Part shown: one piece after another, positions 1 to 8,373 of the stretch
Layout of the letters: each line of letters starts with the position of its first letter
Numbering within the stretch: position 1 is the stretch's first letter
NCBI GenBank assembly: GCA_049976505.1
Contig: JBMFIC010000001.1
Coordinates: forward strand, 62,001 to 126,000
Reading direction: 5' to 3'
DNA: 64,000 bases
From: CAYFFZ01 sp049976505
GTDB lineage: Archaea > Thermoproteota > Nitrososphaeria > Conexivisphaerales > UBA164
Translations under genes and position numbers: made by a program
The notes under the pieces: model-generated
The model's input: the letters and a program-made list of their open reading frames with translations, nothing else
What the model was told of the DNA's origin: nothing
The model's database searches: none

Positions 1-626
1 TTAATTAGCTGCACTCTGTCCCAGAACGGCACCCCAGCTCTGCCTATGCTGGACTTGGCTATAAGCCACAGCGCTGCGTCCTCCTCAGTGATGTCTGCAG
101 GATAACCAAGATAAAGTCTCTCCCTAACCGCATTGTAGACAAGCGTTGCTATCATTTTAGGGCGCCACTTTTCGATAAAATTCCTGGAGGCTTCCCCATC
201 ACGCAGGATGCTCTTCATCTGCTCCAGCTTCTCATTTCCTTCGGGATCCAGCTCCAGGCCCGTTGCGGCCTTTATGAAGTCCTCAAACTTTAGGATCTGC
301 TCAAGACTTCCGCTGGTTACCACTATCGATGAAGCTGCGGAGCTATCCACAAGGGCTATGCCGAGGCTCTCAAGTGGATCGGCAACTCTTAGCTCGGCCC
401 TGCCCTCCTTGAGAAGCCTTATGGCCAGGTCCAGGTTTATTGGCCCTCCATATACATACCTTCCAGATATTTCAATTAAGGGAACCGTCAGTATTCTTTT
501 GATTATAGCAAGCGACAGATCGTTGCTGAGGTTTACTAGCTCGATATCGAGCTCGAGATCCCTTACGGCCCTAAGAAGGGTATGGCTAGTGTAGCACGCA
601 GGATGATAATAGACTATGGGCCTCAT
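1..626 (-). CDS. Thioredoxin-fold protein, C-terminus cut by window edge
   Basis: Read directly on the minus strand: an uninterrupted frame of 208 codons from an ATG at 626 to the window edge, with no stop. The N-terminus (MRPIVYYHPACYTSHTLLR) has the beta-strand, then H-P-x-C, then helix start of a thioredoxin/glutaredoxin fold, with one cysteine (C-Y-T-S) instead of a CxxC pair. Residues 52-56 (TVPLI) fit the cis-proline strand of that fold. The C-terminal part is helical and I do not recognise it. Crenarchaeal hypothetical proteins with a similar YYHPxC start exist, from memory. A TATA-like box at 651-660 lies about 30 nt upstream of the ATG, suggesting a near-leaderless mRNA divergent from infB. 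Redox or thiol-binding role is inference. Confidence 0.72.
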   Translation of the reverse strand, partial: MRPIVYYHPACYTSHTLLRAVRDLELDIELVNLSNDLSLAIIKRILTVPLIEISGRYVYGGPINLDLAIRLLKEGRAELRVADPLESLGIALVDSSAASSIVVTSGSLEQILKFEDFIKAATGLELDPEGNEKLEQMKSILRDGEASRNFIEKWRPKMIATLVYNAVRERLYLGYPADITEEDAALWLIAKSSIGRAGVPFWDRVQLI

Positions 627-682
627 TTTTCGCATAAATTGCAAGAACTGGCTTTAAAGCATTTGTCATTTTTTTAAAATGC

Positions 683-690
683 TTTATTTA
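683..690 (+). promoter_or_regulatory. TATA-like box of infB
   Basis: TTTATTTA centred about 28 nt upstream of the infB ATG, inside an A/T-rich stretch. At the usual archaeal spacing, transcription would start at or next to the ATG, so the mRNA is probably leaderless. Confidence 0.55.
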
Positions 691-713
691 CGGGTAATGC
701 TTCTTTTGTATGC

Positions 714-2486
714 ATGGAGGAGCTTGAGGTAAAGAAGTCCCTAAGAGAGCCGATAGTCGTGGTGCTAGGTCATGTTGACGCGGGCAAGACGTCCCTGCTT
801 GATAAGCTCAGGGGAACCGCGGTTCAGGAGAAGGAGGCAGGGGGTATAACACAGCACATAGGGGCCAGCCTATTCCCATCGGAAGTGCTCGTTAGGCTTT
901 CGAGAGGTCTAATCGAGAGGTACAGGATAAAGGTTGAAATTCCTGGAATCCTTTTCATTGATACCCCTGGCCATGAAGCATTTGCAAATCTCAGGTACAG
1001 GGGAGGCTCTGCTGCAGACATCGCAATAGTAGTTGTTGATGTAACTAAGGGCATAGAGCCGCAGACGGTGGAGAGCATAAACATCCTGAAGGAGAAGAAG
1101 GTCCCATTTCTTATAGCTCTAAACAAGATCGACCTGATCGCTGGCTGGAGGCCACACCCCGAGCTTCTCCTGCTTGAAGATCTTAATCAGCAGGACAAAG
1201 CCACGATTAAGCTTCTTGATGACAGGATCTACACTGTAATGGGTCAGCTCTCAGCCCTGGGATTCGAGAGCGATGCTTTTTACAGGATTACGAACTTTAA
1301 GAGGCAGGTTGCCATGGTGCCTGTTAGCGCCGCAACGGGGGAGGGGTTGCCGGAGCTTCTTACGGTGCTTTTAGGCTTGGTTCAGAACTTCATGAAGGAG
1401 AAGCTTCAGTTCAAGGCTGGGCCTGGCAAGGGCATAATAATAGAGGTAAAAGAGGAGGAGGGAATGGGGAAGGTCCTGAACGTTATACTGATTAATGGAA
1501 TTCTGTCAGTGAACGATAGAATCGTTACTGGCACAGACAGGGGGTCTAAGGTCACCAGAATTAAGGGAATCTACCTGCCCAAACCCCTTGATGAGATGAG
1601 AGATCCGAGAGACAAGTTCAAGCCGGTAAAGAGCGTTGCCGCCTCAGCAGGCATCAGCGTTCTAGTGTCAGATCCTGAGGATATAGTGGCAGGCGCTCCA
1701 GTTTACGTCATAACTAATGAGGAAGAGGAAAGGGAGGCATCAAGGCTCATAGAGGAGGAGCTCAAAAGCCTGACCATACGAACGGATCAGCTGGGCGTGA
1801 TAGTTAAGGTTGATACGCTGGGCTCCCTAGAGGCCTTCAGCTTTCTGCTTAAAAAGGAGAACATCCCAATTAGATACGCCGAGATAGGCCTTGTAACCAA
1901 GAAGGACGTTGTGGAGGCCCAGCTCGTGAGGCAGGAGAACAAGTATCTTGGAGTCATACTGGCATTTAACCAGAAGTCGCTCGTTGAGAATCCTCCAGTC
2001 CCCGTATTCTTCGGAAACGTGATGTACAACCTGCTCCAGGATTATCTTAACTTCGTCAAGCAGGAGAAAGAGAAGGATCTGAAGCTGAAGATTGAGAAGA
2101 TGACGTACCCTGCCAAGTTTCAGGTGCTCAAGGGATACATATTCAGGAGAAGCAACCCGGCGATATTTGGCGTGAGAGTCATAGCTGGAATTTTGAAGCC
2201 CAAGGCAAGAATAATGAATTCAAAAGGAGAGGAGCTTGGATTCATAGAGCAGATTCAGGTTCAGGGCGAAAGCGTTCAGAGGCTAGGGCCGAACGAGGAG
2301 GGAGCGGTATCCATGAAAAACGTCACGATAGGAAGGCACATAAAGGAGGACGAGGTGCTCTACACGCTGCCGACCTCAGAGGAGGCTAAGGCGTTGAAGG
2401 AATCGGAGCTACCGCCGGAGGACGCTGAGCTTTTGAAGGAAATAATCGAGATAAGACGGAAGGTGGAGTATCTTTACGCCTACTAG
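714..2486 (+). CDS. infB: Translation initiation factor aIF5B (IF2-like GTPase)
   Basis: Universal GTPase that promotes subunit joining and initiator tRNA positioning in translation initiation. At 590 aa it matches the short archaeal form without the long N-terminal extension of bacterial IF2. Visible G motifs: G1 GHVDAGKTS near residue 19, G3 DTPGHEAF near residue 83, G4 NKID near residue 137 and a SAATGEG G5-like stretch near residue 205. Domains II-IV follow, with the conserved RSNPAIFGV segment near residue 477. The start at 714 is supported by the TATA-like box at 683-690. An ATG at 710 is in another frame. The gene is convergent with leuD and overlaps its stop region by 4 nt. Confidence 0.97.
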   Translation: MEELEVKKSLREPIVVVLGHVDAGKTSLLDKLRGTAVQEKEAGGITQHIGASLFPSEVLVRLSRGLIERYRIKVEIPGILFIDTPGHEAFANLRYRGGSAADIAIVVVDVTKGIEPQTVESINILKEKKVPFLIALNKIDLIAGWRPHPELLLLEDLNQQDKATIKLLDDRIYTVMGQLSALGFESDAFYRITNFKRQVAMVPVSAATGEGLPELLTVLLGLVQNFMKEKLQFKAGPGKGIIIEVKEEEGMGKVLNVILINGILSVNDRIVTGTDRGSKVTRIKGIYLPKPLDEMRDPRDKFKPVKSVAASAGISVLVSDPEDIVAGAPVYVITNEEEEREASRLIEEELKSLTIRTDQLGVIVKVDTLGSLEAFSFLLKKENIPIRYAEIGLVTKKDVVEAQLVRQENKYLGVILAFNQKSLVENPPVPVFFGNVMYNLLQDYLNFVKQEKEKDLKLKIEKMTYPAKFQVLKGYIFRRSNPAIFGVRVIAGILKPKARIMNSKGEELGFIEQIQVQGESVQRLGPNEEGAVSMKNVTIGRHIKEDEVLYTLPTSEEAKALKESELPPEDAELLKEIIEIRRKVEYLYAY

Positions 2487-3112
2487 CCCTCAAGTATCCT
2501 TCTGGTGACGCTGTCTATCCCTCTTGCTGCGAACGATGGCATACGTTTCTCGTACTCCTCAATCCTTTTCAGGTAGTTCTTCATCGTGTACTCGATCTCG
2601 CTCTCACCGGTGATCAGCCTTCTTCTTGCGTACTCATCTATTTGGAACTCTATGTTCCTGTTATCATATTCGATAACTTTTCTCGCGAAGTCTATGGTCA
2701 GGTACAGCTCCCTCCTTTCCGCGCTCTCCCTGAGCTCATGCAGAGTGCTCTCAGGAAGCACTATACAGGCGAGCCCATTCTTAACTGCGTTGCCATAAAA
2801 GATGTCGCCGAAGGATTCAGCAAGAACTGCCTTTATTCCGTAATCTACCAGCGCCCATACCGCGTTCTCCCTGGATGATCCTATGCCAAAGTTCTTTCCA
2901 GCGATCAGGATCGATGCATCTCTGTACTTTGGGGTATTAAGTATGAAATCTGCTCTCGGGTTACCGCTTTCATCAAAGCGCCACCTGTAAAAGAGATACT
3001 TGCCAAGGCCTTTCTTCTGCAAAAGCTTAAGGAACTGCGCTGGAATTATCTGGTCAGTATCAACGTTATCGTATGGAAATGGAGCCGCCTTTCCTGAAAT
3101 CCTCTCAGGCAA
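2483..3112 (-). CDS. leuD: 3-isopropylmalate dehydratase small subunit, bacterial-size
   Basis: Small (swivel) subunit of isopropylmalate isomerase, which with LeuC converts 2- to 3-isopropylmalate in leucine synthesis. The start holds the family signature DNVDTDQIIPAQFL, and the middle has GKNFGIGSSRENA, which shapes the active-site cavity. At 209 aa with a long C-terminal helix it matches bacterial LeuD (about 200 aa) rather than the archaeal homologues of about 160-170 aa. The start overlaps the end of leuC by 8 nt, so the two are translationally coupled. The pair may have been acquired from bacteria (inference). Confidence 0.95.
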   Translation of the reverse strand: MPERISGKAAPFPYDNVDTDQIIPAQFLKLLQKKGLGKYLFYRWRFDESGNPRADFILNTPKYRDASILIAGKNFGIGSSRENAVWALVDYGIKAVLAESFGDIFYGNAVKNGLACIVLPESTLHELRESAERRELYLTIDFARKVIEYDNRNIEFQIDEYARRRLITGESEIEYTMKNYLKRIEEYEKRMPSFAARGIDSVTRRILEG

Positions 3113-4523
3113 GTCTTAACACCTCCCTGTCAAGGTCGAGCTCAGTAACATCCACGAACCGGCCATAAACGGCTGCAGCTGCAGCCATGAGAGGGCTTAC
3201 TAGGTGAGTTCGCGCCCCAGGCCCCTGCCTGTTCTCAAAGTTCCTGTTAGAGGTGGACGCGGCCCTTTTGCCGCTGGGAACTCTATCTGCGTTCATCGCT
3301 ATGCACATGCTACAACCTGAGTGTCTCCATTCAAAGCCAGAATCCATGAAGATCTCGTGAAGTCCAAGCCTTTCGGCCTTCCTTCTAACCCACTCAGAGC
3401 CTGGAACTAGGAACGCTCTGACGTTAGGGCTGATCTTTCTGCCCTTGAGAAAGCTGGCCGCCTCTATAAGATCCGACAGCCTGGCGTTAGTGCACGACCC
3501 GATGAACACGTAGTCTATCTTTATGTCGGTTATTGGCTGGCCTGGCCTCAGATCCATGTACTTGAGAGCTCTCTCATATTCAGCTCTCTGCTGTTCCTTT
3601 ACTTCATCTGGAGTTGGCACCCTTCCATCGACTGGAGCGACCATTGCAGGGTTTGTCCCCCAAGTTACCATAGGCTTAACATCCCTGACATCAAAGCTAA
3701 TGCTTTTGTCGTATTCGGCTTTGGGATCGCTTTTCAGCGTTCTCCAGTACTTTACCGCTTCATCCCAGTCATCCTTCGGAGCAAGCGGTGCGTTCTTCAA
3801 GTATTCGAACGTCTTCTCATCAGGCTCCACGATGGCTGTTCTCGCGCCTGCCTCTATTGACATGTTACATAGCGTCATTCTTCCCTCAACGCCCATCTCA
3901 GATATAGCCGAGCCCGTGAACTCTATTATGTGACCTATGGCCCCTCCCGTGCCTATCCGCCCTATCATGTAGAGCGCTAGATCCTTTGGTGTAACTCCCA
4001 TCCTGGGCTTTCCATCCATGATTATCCTGAACTGCTTTGGTTTCCTTATCCAAAGGGTCTGCGTCACGAAGACGTGCTCCACCTCCGACGTGCCAATGCC
4101 AAAGCTAAGAGCTCCTAGCGCGCCATGCGTGCTCGTATGGCTGTCACCCGCCGCTATTGTTAAACCCGGCAGAGAAAACCCCAGCTCTGGGCCAACTACA
4201 TGTATTATGCCCTGGTACGGGCTGTAAAAGTCGAGGAGGGGCACGTTGAAATCCCTTGCGTTCCTCCAAAGCGCATCCATCTGCTGTTTGGAGAGCTCAT
4301 CGATGGTTGGCCTTTCCTTCGAATCCGTTGGAACGTTATGATCCATTACTGCTAGCGTCAGATCTGGACGCCTTATCCTGTACCCTTTCTCCCTCATGTC
4401 GCTGAACGCAACTGGGGATGTAACTTCATGAGTCAGATGCCTATCAATGTAAAGAAGGGAGACACCCTCTTCTCTCGCGATCTCGTGCGCTTCCCATATT
4501 TTGTCGGTTATCGTAAGATGCAT
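3105..4523 (-). CDS. leuC: 3-isopropylmalate dehydratase large subunit, bacterial-type
   Basis: Fe-S aconitase-family subunit of isopropylmalate isomerase. The cluster cysteines lie in GSCTNARLSDL (near residue 340) and HSGCSMCIAMN (near residue 407). The C-terminal STSNRNFENRQGPGARTHLV stretch and the 472 aa length are typical of the bacterial and fungal LeuC form; the archaeal homologues are about 420 aa and usually pair with the shorter small subunit. HTSTHGALG near residue 128 is an active-site segment. The ATG at 4523 has a TATA-like box (4548-4555) 28 nt upstream, so the leuCD mRNA is probably leaderless. Confidence 0.96.
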   Translation of the reverse strand: MHLTITDKIWEAHEIAREEGVSLLYIDRHLTHEVTSPVAFSDMREKGYRIRRPDLTLAVMDHNVPTDSKERPTIDELSKQQMDALWRNARDFNVPLLDFYSPYQGIIHVVGPELGFSLPGLTIAAGDSHTSTHGALGALSFGIGTSEVEHVFVTQTLWIRKPKQFRIIMDGKPRMGVTPKDLALYMIGRIGTGGAIGHIIEFTGSAISEMGVEGRMTLCNMSIEAGARTAIVEPDEKTFEYLKNAPLAPKDDWDEAVKYWRTLKSDPKAEYDKSISFDVRDVKPMVTWGTNPAMVAPVDGRVPTPDEVKEQQRAEYERALKYMDLRPGQPITDIKIDYVFIGSCTNARLSDLIEAASFLKGRKISPNVRAFLVPGSEWVRRKAERLGLHEIFMDSGFEWRHSGCSMCIAMNADRVPSGKRAASTSNRNFENRQGPGARTHLVSPLMAAAAAVYGRFVDVTELDLDREVLRLA

Positions 4524-4547
4524 TATCTCGCATCAGCGGCTTGACCT

Positions 4548-4555
4548 TTAAAAGT
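4548..4555 (-). promoter_or_regulatory. TATA-like box of leuCD
   Basis: CTTTTAAA when read on the minus strand, centred about 28 nt upstream of the leuC ATG at 4523. This fits a leaderless leuCD transcript. No operator or attenuator-like structure is visible before leuC. Confidence 0.5.
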
Positions 4556-4605
4556 TTTATTTTGATGTTTAGCGTTCCAGAGCCAGCCGACGAAAAAATT
4601 ATGTA

Positions 4606-4679
4606 TGCGGTCGGCGGGATTTGAACCCGCGATCTTCAGCTTGGGAAGCTGACGTCCTGCCAGGCTAGACGACGACCGC
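4606..4679 (-). tRNA. tRNA-Gly (anticodon CCC)
   Basis: Full cloverleaf on the minus strand. The acceptor stem GCGGTCG pairs with CGACCGC. The anticodon stem TCAGC/GCTGA encloses loop TTCCCAA, giving anticodon CCC, and the T arm is GCGGG-TTCAAAT-CCCGC. The discriminator base is A. CCA is not encoded, in line with the CCA-adding enzyme gene at 37.7-39.1 kb. No intron. The gene sits between the divergent leuC and moaA genes. Confidence 0.95.
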
Positions 4680-4827
4680 TCAGTTCATATTAGAGGCTCG
4701 TAATAATAAGCTTTACCGTCTTTTAGGCCTATGGCTTAACGCGCCTCTAATGATATTTATCGAAATCACTTTCATTTGCAGAAAATTAAACAAACACATT
4801 TATTTATAGCAGTTAAAACCTGATTAA

Positions 4828-5805
4828 ATGCTGATTGATAGGTTCTTCAGAGTTGCAGAGAAGCTCCGGCTTTCAGTGACCGATAAATGCAACTACAGGT
4901 GCGTGTTCTGCATGCCGTCGACTCCGGAGTTCGCAGACGAGAGCGAGCTCATGACGCTCGATGAGATCAAGAGAGTGCTTACCATATTCAGAAGGCTTGG
5001 AGTTAAGGAAGTTAAGCTGACCGGAGGGGAGCCCCTCCTGAGAAACGATGTTCTGCATATAGTTAGCTTCGCGAGCGAGTTATTTGATGAGGTTTCAATG
5101 ACGACCAATGGTTATTACCTTGAGAGGCTGGCGGCTGATCTGAGAAAAAGAGGTCTTAAGAGGGTTAACATAAGCCTTCATTCGCTGAAGCCAGATAAGT
5201 ACAGGCAGATAACCGGCATAGATGGGCTTAAGAGAGCGCTTGAAGGCATAGAAGCCGCCAAAAACGCAGGCTTTGAAGAGATAAAGGTAAACGTCACTCT
5301 GATAAGAAGACTTAACGATGATGAAATCTTTGACTACTTAGAGTTCTCAAGGAGCACTGGAGTAACCGTAAGGTTCCTCGAATATGAGCCGTTTGATGGC
5401 AACTGGGGCTGGAGGCCCGAAAGGGTAGTAAGTTCGGGGGAAGTGCTAAGGAGGATTTCTTCCCGATACAGGCTTTCGCCTATAGCCAGAGGAGCCCATT
5501 CAACGACGAAGTACTACTTTATTGATGAAATCGGGGTCAAGTTCGGCGTAATATCCTCAGTAACTGAGCCCTTCTGCTCCGACTGCAACAGGGTGAGGGT
5601 TACCGCCGATGGAGTATTCCTCCCCTGCATGTACTCGCTCAGCGGACCTAACCTCAAGAACATGATCAGGGAGGGCAAAAGCGATGAGGAAATTATTAGC
5701 TCGATAAAGCAGGCTTACTTTAACAAATTCGAAGGAGTGATAAAATACGTAAAAGAGAACGCCATGCCTGAAGCTGTAAAGCCAATGTACAAGCTTGGAG
5801 GTTAA
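4828..5805 (+). CDS. moaA: GTP 3',8-cyclase MoaA
   Basis: Radical SAM enzyme that starts molybdenum/tungsten cofactor synthesis by turning GTP into 3',8-cyclo-GTP. The N-terminal cluster cysteines are C21, C25 and C28 (DKCNYRCVFC), followed by the SAM-binding TGGEPLLR near residue 69. The second cluster cysteines are in FCSDCNRVRVTADGVFLPCM near residues 250-270. The protein ends in Gly-Gly, the C-terminal pair required for activity in the family. Length 325 aa is normal for archaea. A TATA-like box (TTTATTTATAG, 4799-4809) lies about 24 nt upstream. No other cofactor genes adjoin it; the MoaD/E1-like pair is 30 kb away. Confidence 0.96.
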   Translation: MLIDRFFRVAEKLRLSVTDKCNYRCVFCMPSTPEFADESELMTLDEIKRVLTIFRRLGVKEVKLTGGEPLLRNDVLHIVSFASELFDEVSMTTNGYYLERLAADLRKRGLKRVNISLHSLKPDKYRQITGIDGLKRALEGIEAAKNAGFEEIKVNVTLIRRLNDDEIFDYLEFSRSTGVTVRFLEYEPFDGNWGWRPERVVSSGEVLRRISSRYRLSPIARGAHSTTKYYFIDEIGVKFGVISSVTEPFCSDCNRVRVTADGVFLPCMYSLSGPNLKNMIREGKSDEEIISSIKQAYFNKFEGVIKYVKENAMPEAVKPMYKLGG

Positions 5806-5818
5806 AAACAATTACGAT

Positions 5819-6397
5819 CTAGTAGTAAAAACCTGCCTTTTTGAAGGGGCTATCCTGAAATACCTTGGAAAGACCGAATGAATGTATAAAGTGCGTAAAG
5901 GCCTTCTTTAGATGAGGATCTGGGTTAGGATTGGCCTCGTAGAACATCCCCTCCAGAAGCCTCGATGCATGCTCCTTGAAGGCGTTTTCATCCTTTACCA
6001 CGAACACAAGAGTGAACGGCCTCATTCCAAAGAATGAAACGCTGGAGAACTTCCTTCCCTCCATTCCAACGCCTGTGTTGAGCTTTATTATTCTAGCGTT
6101 TGGAACCTTCCTGGCTATTCTCCTTGCAATTGAAGCCTCTGGGACTCTCGTAAAACCGTTAAGCTCGATTTCGTCTAGATAAACCTTTAGAGCCTCTTCC
6201 TTGCTCTTCAAAAGGCCCATCTGTTTTAACCATCTATATATTGTAGGTATTGATACATTTAAAATTTTTGACATTTCCGACGGTTTTTTGCCCTGCATAT
6301 ACAGATCTGATAATATTTTTAGATATTCGGCATTCTCTTCGTAAATTGGCTTTCTTCCGACCCTCTCCTTCTTGGGTTTCAGCGTGAGATTGATCAT
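5819..6397 (-). CDS. HTH protein with uncharacterised C-terminal domain
   Basis: 192 aa. Residues 14-60 form a resolvase/transposase-type helix-turn-helix (GRKPIYEENAEYLKILSD, then KPSEMSKILNVSIPTIYRWLKQ), so DNA binding is likely. The remaining 130 residues contain a predicted alpha/beta part (RRIARKVPNARIIKLNTGVG, then FTLVFVVKDENAFKEHASRL) and a helical tail ending in GFYY, which I do not recognise. There are no recombinase catalytic residues, so this is more likely a regulator than an invertase. A TATA-like box (6422-6431) is 29 nt upstream of the ATG, and the long A/T-rich gap to the glycosyltransferase gene could hold its binding site. Confidence 0.7.
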   Translation of the reverse strand: MINLTLKPKKERVGRKPIYEENAEYLKILSDLYMQGKKPSEMSKILNVSIPTIYRWLKQMGLLKSKEEALKVYLDEIELNGFTRVPEASIARRIARKVPNARIIKLNTGVGMEGRKFSSVSFFGMRPFTLVFVVKDENAFKEHASRLLEGMFYEANPNPDPHLKKAFTHFIHSFGLSKVFQDSPFKKAGFYY

Positions 6398-6649
6398 TTT
6401 TGGATACCTCTCTTTTGGTCCTATTTTAATGTTGTTGTTAAATTTATGAGATATAAGAAAGTTAGGTGACGTTTTTCAAAATATTTAATAAAGTCTGTGA
6501 TGCGATTATAATAATTTTAAATTAATTCTGAGAAGTTCGTTACGCACAATTAAATGAATGCCTTTAATAATGAAGAATTTTACGCGTTAATTTTATCAAC
6601 GGATGCATTGATTGGTAAAGCTTTTATTGGGCATTATTAAGAATATCCT
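6398..6649. other. A/T-rich divergent intergenic region
   Basis: 252 nt between the HTH gene (leftward) and the GT2 gene (rightward), much richer in A/T than its surroundings. It holds the TATA-like boxes of both genes (6422-6431 on minus, 6620-6630 on plus). I find no open reading frame or RNA gene of credible length. No clear inverted repeat stands out by eye. Confidence 0.5.
6620..6630 (+). promoter_or_regulatory. TATA-like box of the GT2 gene
   Basis: GCTTTTATTGG, centred about 25 nt upstream of the GTG at 6650. It supports that start codon and a leaderless mRNA. Confidence 0.5.
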
Positions 6650-7819
6650 GTGATTATTACGCAAATATACTTTGCAGTTGAGCTTGCGTTAATATCATTT
6701 GGAGTTTATTGGAGCCTAATTATAGGATTGGGCTTTATCGATCTGTATCGTAGCAGGAAAAGCAGACCTGATCCTGTCGATGATGCAGTAGGACTTTCCA
6801 TAATAATACCTGCAAAAAACGAAGAGAGAACTCTCGAAAGGGCTGTCGAATCAATTCTAAGGGCGGACTACCCAAAGAATAAGCTTGAGATAATTATAGT
6901 AGAGGACGGCTCAACGGATAGAACGCTTAACGTAGCAAAAGAGCTGGAGAGCAGGTACGGTGGACTGGTTAAGGTTTATAGCCTGACAAGTAACAAGGAA
7001 AGAAAGGCCGGCGCTCTCAACTTCGGGATCAAGGTCTCAAGGTTCGACAACCTTGTGTTTGTCGACGCTGACGCGGTGATTGACAGGGACTATCTCATAA
7101 AGGCTTCGAACGCAATGAAGAAATACGACGTGGCCACGGGCTTAACCGGAGTGAACGCGGTCAAACATAACTGGCTTACGTTTATGAATGAACTTGAAAG
7201 CGATGTGATGAATTACATTATAGCAGGAAGCTATAAGCTGGGACTGCCGCCGCCGATAAACGGGTACAGCCTTGTGATAAAGAAGAGCTTGCTAGACAGG
7301 GTTGGGGCTTTTAAGAACAGCATAACTGAAGACATAGATCTCTGGGCAAGATTGGTGTTTAACAAAATTAAAATCGGATACTTCAGAAGCAAGGTCCACG
7401 TTATGCCACCACTAACGCTCAGAGAGTTCTTTGTGCAGAGGCTAAGATGGTACAAGGGGTATGTGGACGCGCTTTCAGAGCACTTTAAAATGCCAACCAA
7501 CAGAAAAGTGTTGCACATGGAACTCTATCTTGCTATGCCGATCTTTGGGGCAACTAGCCTAATCTTCACAGTTGGATCGAGCATGCTAAAGATGATGTAT
7601 CTCGCGTTCAACACGTTAGGGTTGATAGTTAACTTTGTCGGCACGGCATTATTGATTATGGCTTACCTGAAGTATAGAGAAAAACACGGCAGTGGCTCCT
7701 ACATAAAGTACTCATTGCTGGGGTATCCATACGTGCTACTGATGCTGTTAACAAGCGCCGCTGCCATGCTTGCAAAGTTGCTCGGAATAAAGATTAGCTG
7801 GATAAGGAAATCTAGATGA
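6650..7819 (+). CDS. Membrane GT2 glycosyltransferase, processive type
   Basis: Family 2 glycosyltransferase of 389 aa. One N-terminal membrane helix (residues 5-28) precedes a cytoplasmic GT-A domain: IIPAKNEERTL near 52, EDGSTDRT near 86, DADAVID near 138, ITED near 225 and QRLRWYKGY near 263. The last is the QxxRW motif of cellulose/hyaluronan synthase-like processive enzymes. Two or three membrane helices follow (about 290-390). It probably extends or exports a polysaccharide or glycolipid; donor and product are unknown. The GTG start at 6650 is chosen because a TATA-like box sits 25 nt upstream. It overlaps the convergent Lrp-type gene by 8 nt. Confidence 0.88.
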   Translation: MIITQIYFAVELALISFGVYWSLIIGLGFIDLYRSRKSRPDPVDDAVGLSIIIPAKNEERTLERAVESILRADYPKNKLEIIIVEDGSTDRTLNVAKELESRYGGLVKVYSLTSNKERKAGALNFGIKVSRFDNLVFVDADAVIDRDYLIKASNAMKKYDVATGLTGVNAVKHNWLTFMNELESDVMNYIIAGSYKLGLPPPINGYSLVIKKSLLDRVGAFKNSITEDIDLWARLVFNKIKIGYFRSKVHVMPPLTLREFFVQRLRWYKGYVDALSEHFKMPTNRKVLHMELYLAMPIFGATSLIFTVGSSMLKMMYLAFNTLGLIVNFVGTALLIMAYLKYREKHGSGSYIKYSLLGYPYVLLMLLTSAAAMLAKLLGIKISWIRKSR

Positions 7820-8288
7820 ACGAGCTCATGCAGCTGCCCTCTTTAACAGTAGTTAGTACTATATGAGTGTTAGTTCTCTCCACATGTTCGAGAGAAAGTA
7901 ACGCCTTCGTAAAAGAGCTCAGCTCATCGTGCGATTTGAACTTTGCGATAAGAATGACATCGCTTTCGCCGGTTACATCATACACGGAGAGAACGTTGGG
8001 AAATTCGGATATCGTCTTTTCAAGCTCCAGCAGCTTTCCGCCACTTATGACAACCTCTATGATAGCGGTTATGGTGTATCCTGCCTTCGCCCAATCAACC
8101 ACTGCCCTATACGAGCTTATGTAACCCTCCTTTTCCAGCCTTTTGATCTTGTTATGAACAGTTCCTACTGAAAAGCCAACGCGCTTTGCTATCTCCCTTA
8201 TCGGCGTCTTAGCGTTCTCGCAGAGGATGCTGAGTATTTTTCTGTCAACCTCATCTATCAATTTATGATAATTCTTTAGGTTAATCAT
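7812..8288 (-). CDS. Lrp/AsnC-family transcription regulator
   Basis: 158 aa with the standard layout: an N-terminal winged HTH (DEVDRKILSILCENAKTPIR near 12-30, then KRVGFSVGTVHNKIKRLEKEG near 35-55) and a C-terminal RAM/ligand-sensing domain (VLSVYDVTGESDVILIAKF near 98-116). Such proteins sense amino acids or effectors and bind promoters as oligomers. The target is not evident. An A/T-rich box at 8293-8305 is only about 11 nt from the ATG, so translation may start slightly downstream, for example at a TTG at 8261. It is divergent from the radical SAM gene at 8374. Confidence 0.9.
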   Translation of the reverse strand: MINLKNYHKLIDEVDRKILSILCENAKTPIREIAKRVGFSVGTVHNKIKRLEKEGYISSYRAVVDWAKAGYTITAIIEVVISGGKLLELEKTISEFPNVLSVYDVTGESDVILIAKFKSHDELSSFTKALLSLEHVERTNTHIVLTTVKEGSCMSSFI

Positions 8289-8343
8289 CTAATAAAATTT
8301 AAGGGATCATAATTCGCATTGCCCTATCAATTTTTCTAATAAG

Positions 8344-8350
8344 TATATAA
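8344..8350 (+). promoter_or_regulatory. TATA box of the AmmeMemoRadiSam radical SAM gene
   Basis: TATATAA centred about 27 nt upstream of the GTG at 8374. It supports a leaderless GTG start. The competing ATG at 8372 runs into a stop after two codons. Confidence 0.55.
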
Positions 8351-8373
8351 CGAAATTAAGCCCTATACGCTAT

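Noticed and set aside
208..594. 128 aa plus-strand open frame
   Set aside because: Serine-rich antisense shadow of the thioredoxin-fold gene, which is open on the other strand across the same bases and has a promoter and family-like N-terminus.
2642..2878. Plus-strand open frame (78 aa) inside leuD
   Set aside because: Antisense shadow; leuD is unambiguous by motif on the other strand.
3523..3933. 136 aa plus-strand open frame inside leuC
   Set aside because: Antisense shadow of a well-conserved leuC region; composition is the mirror of the real gene.
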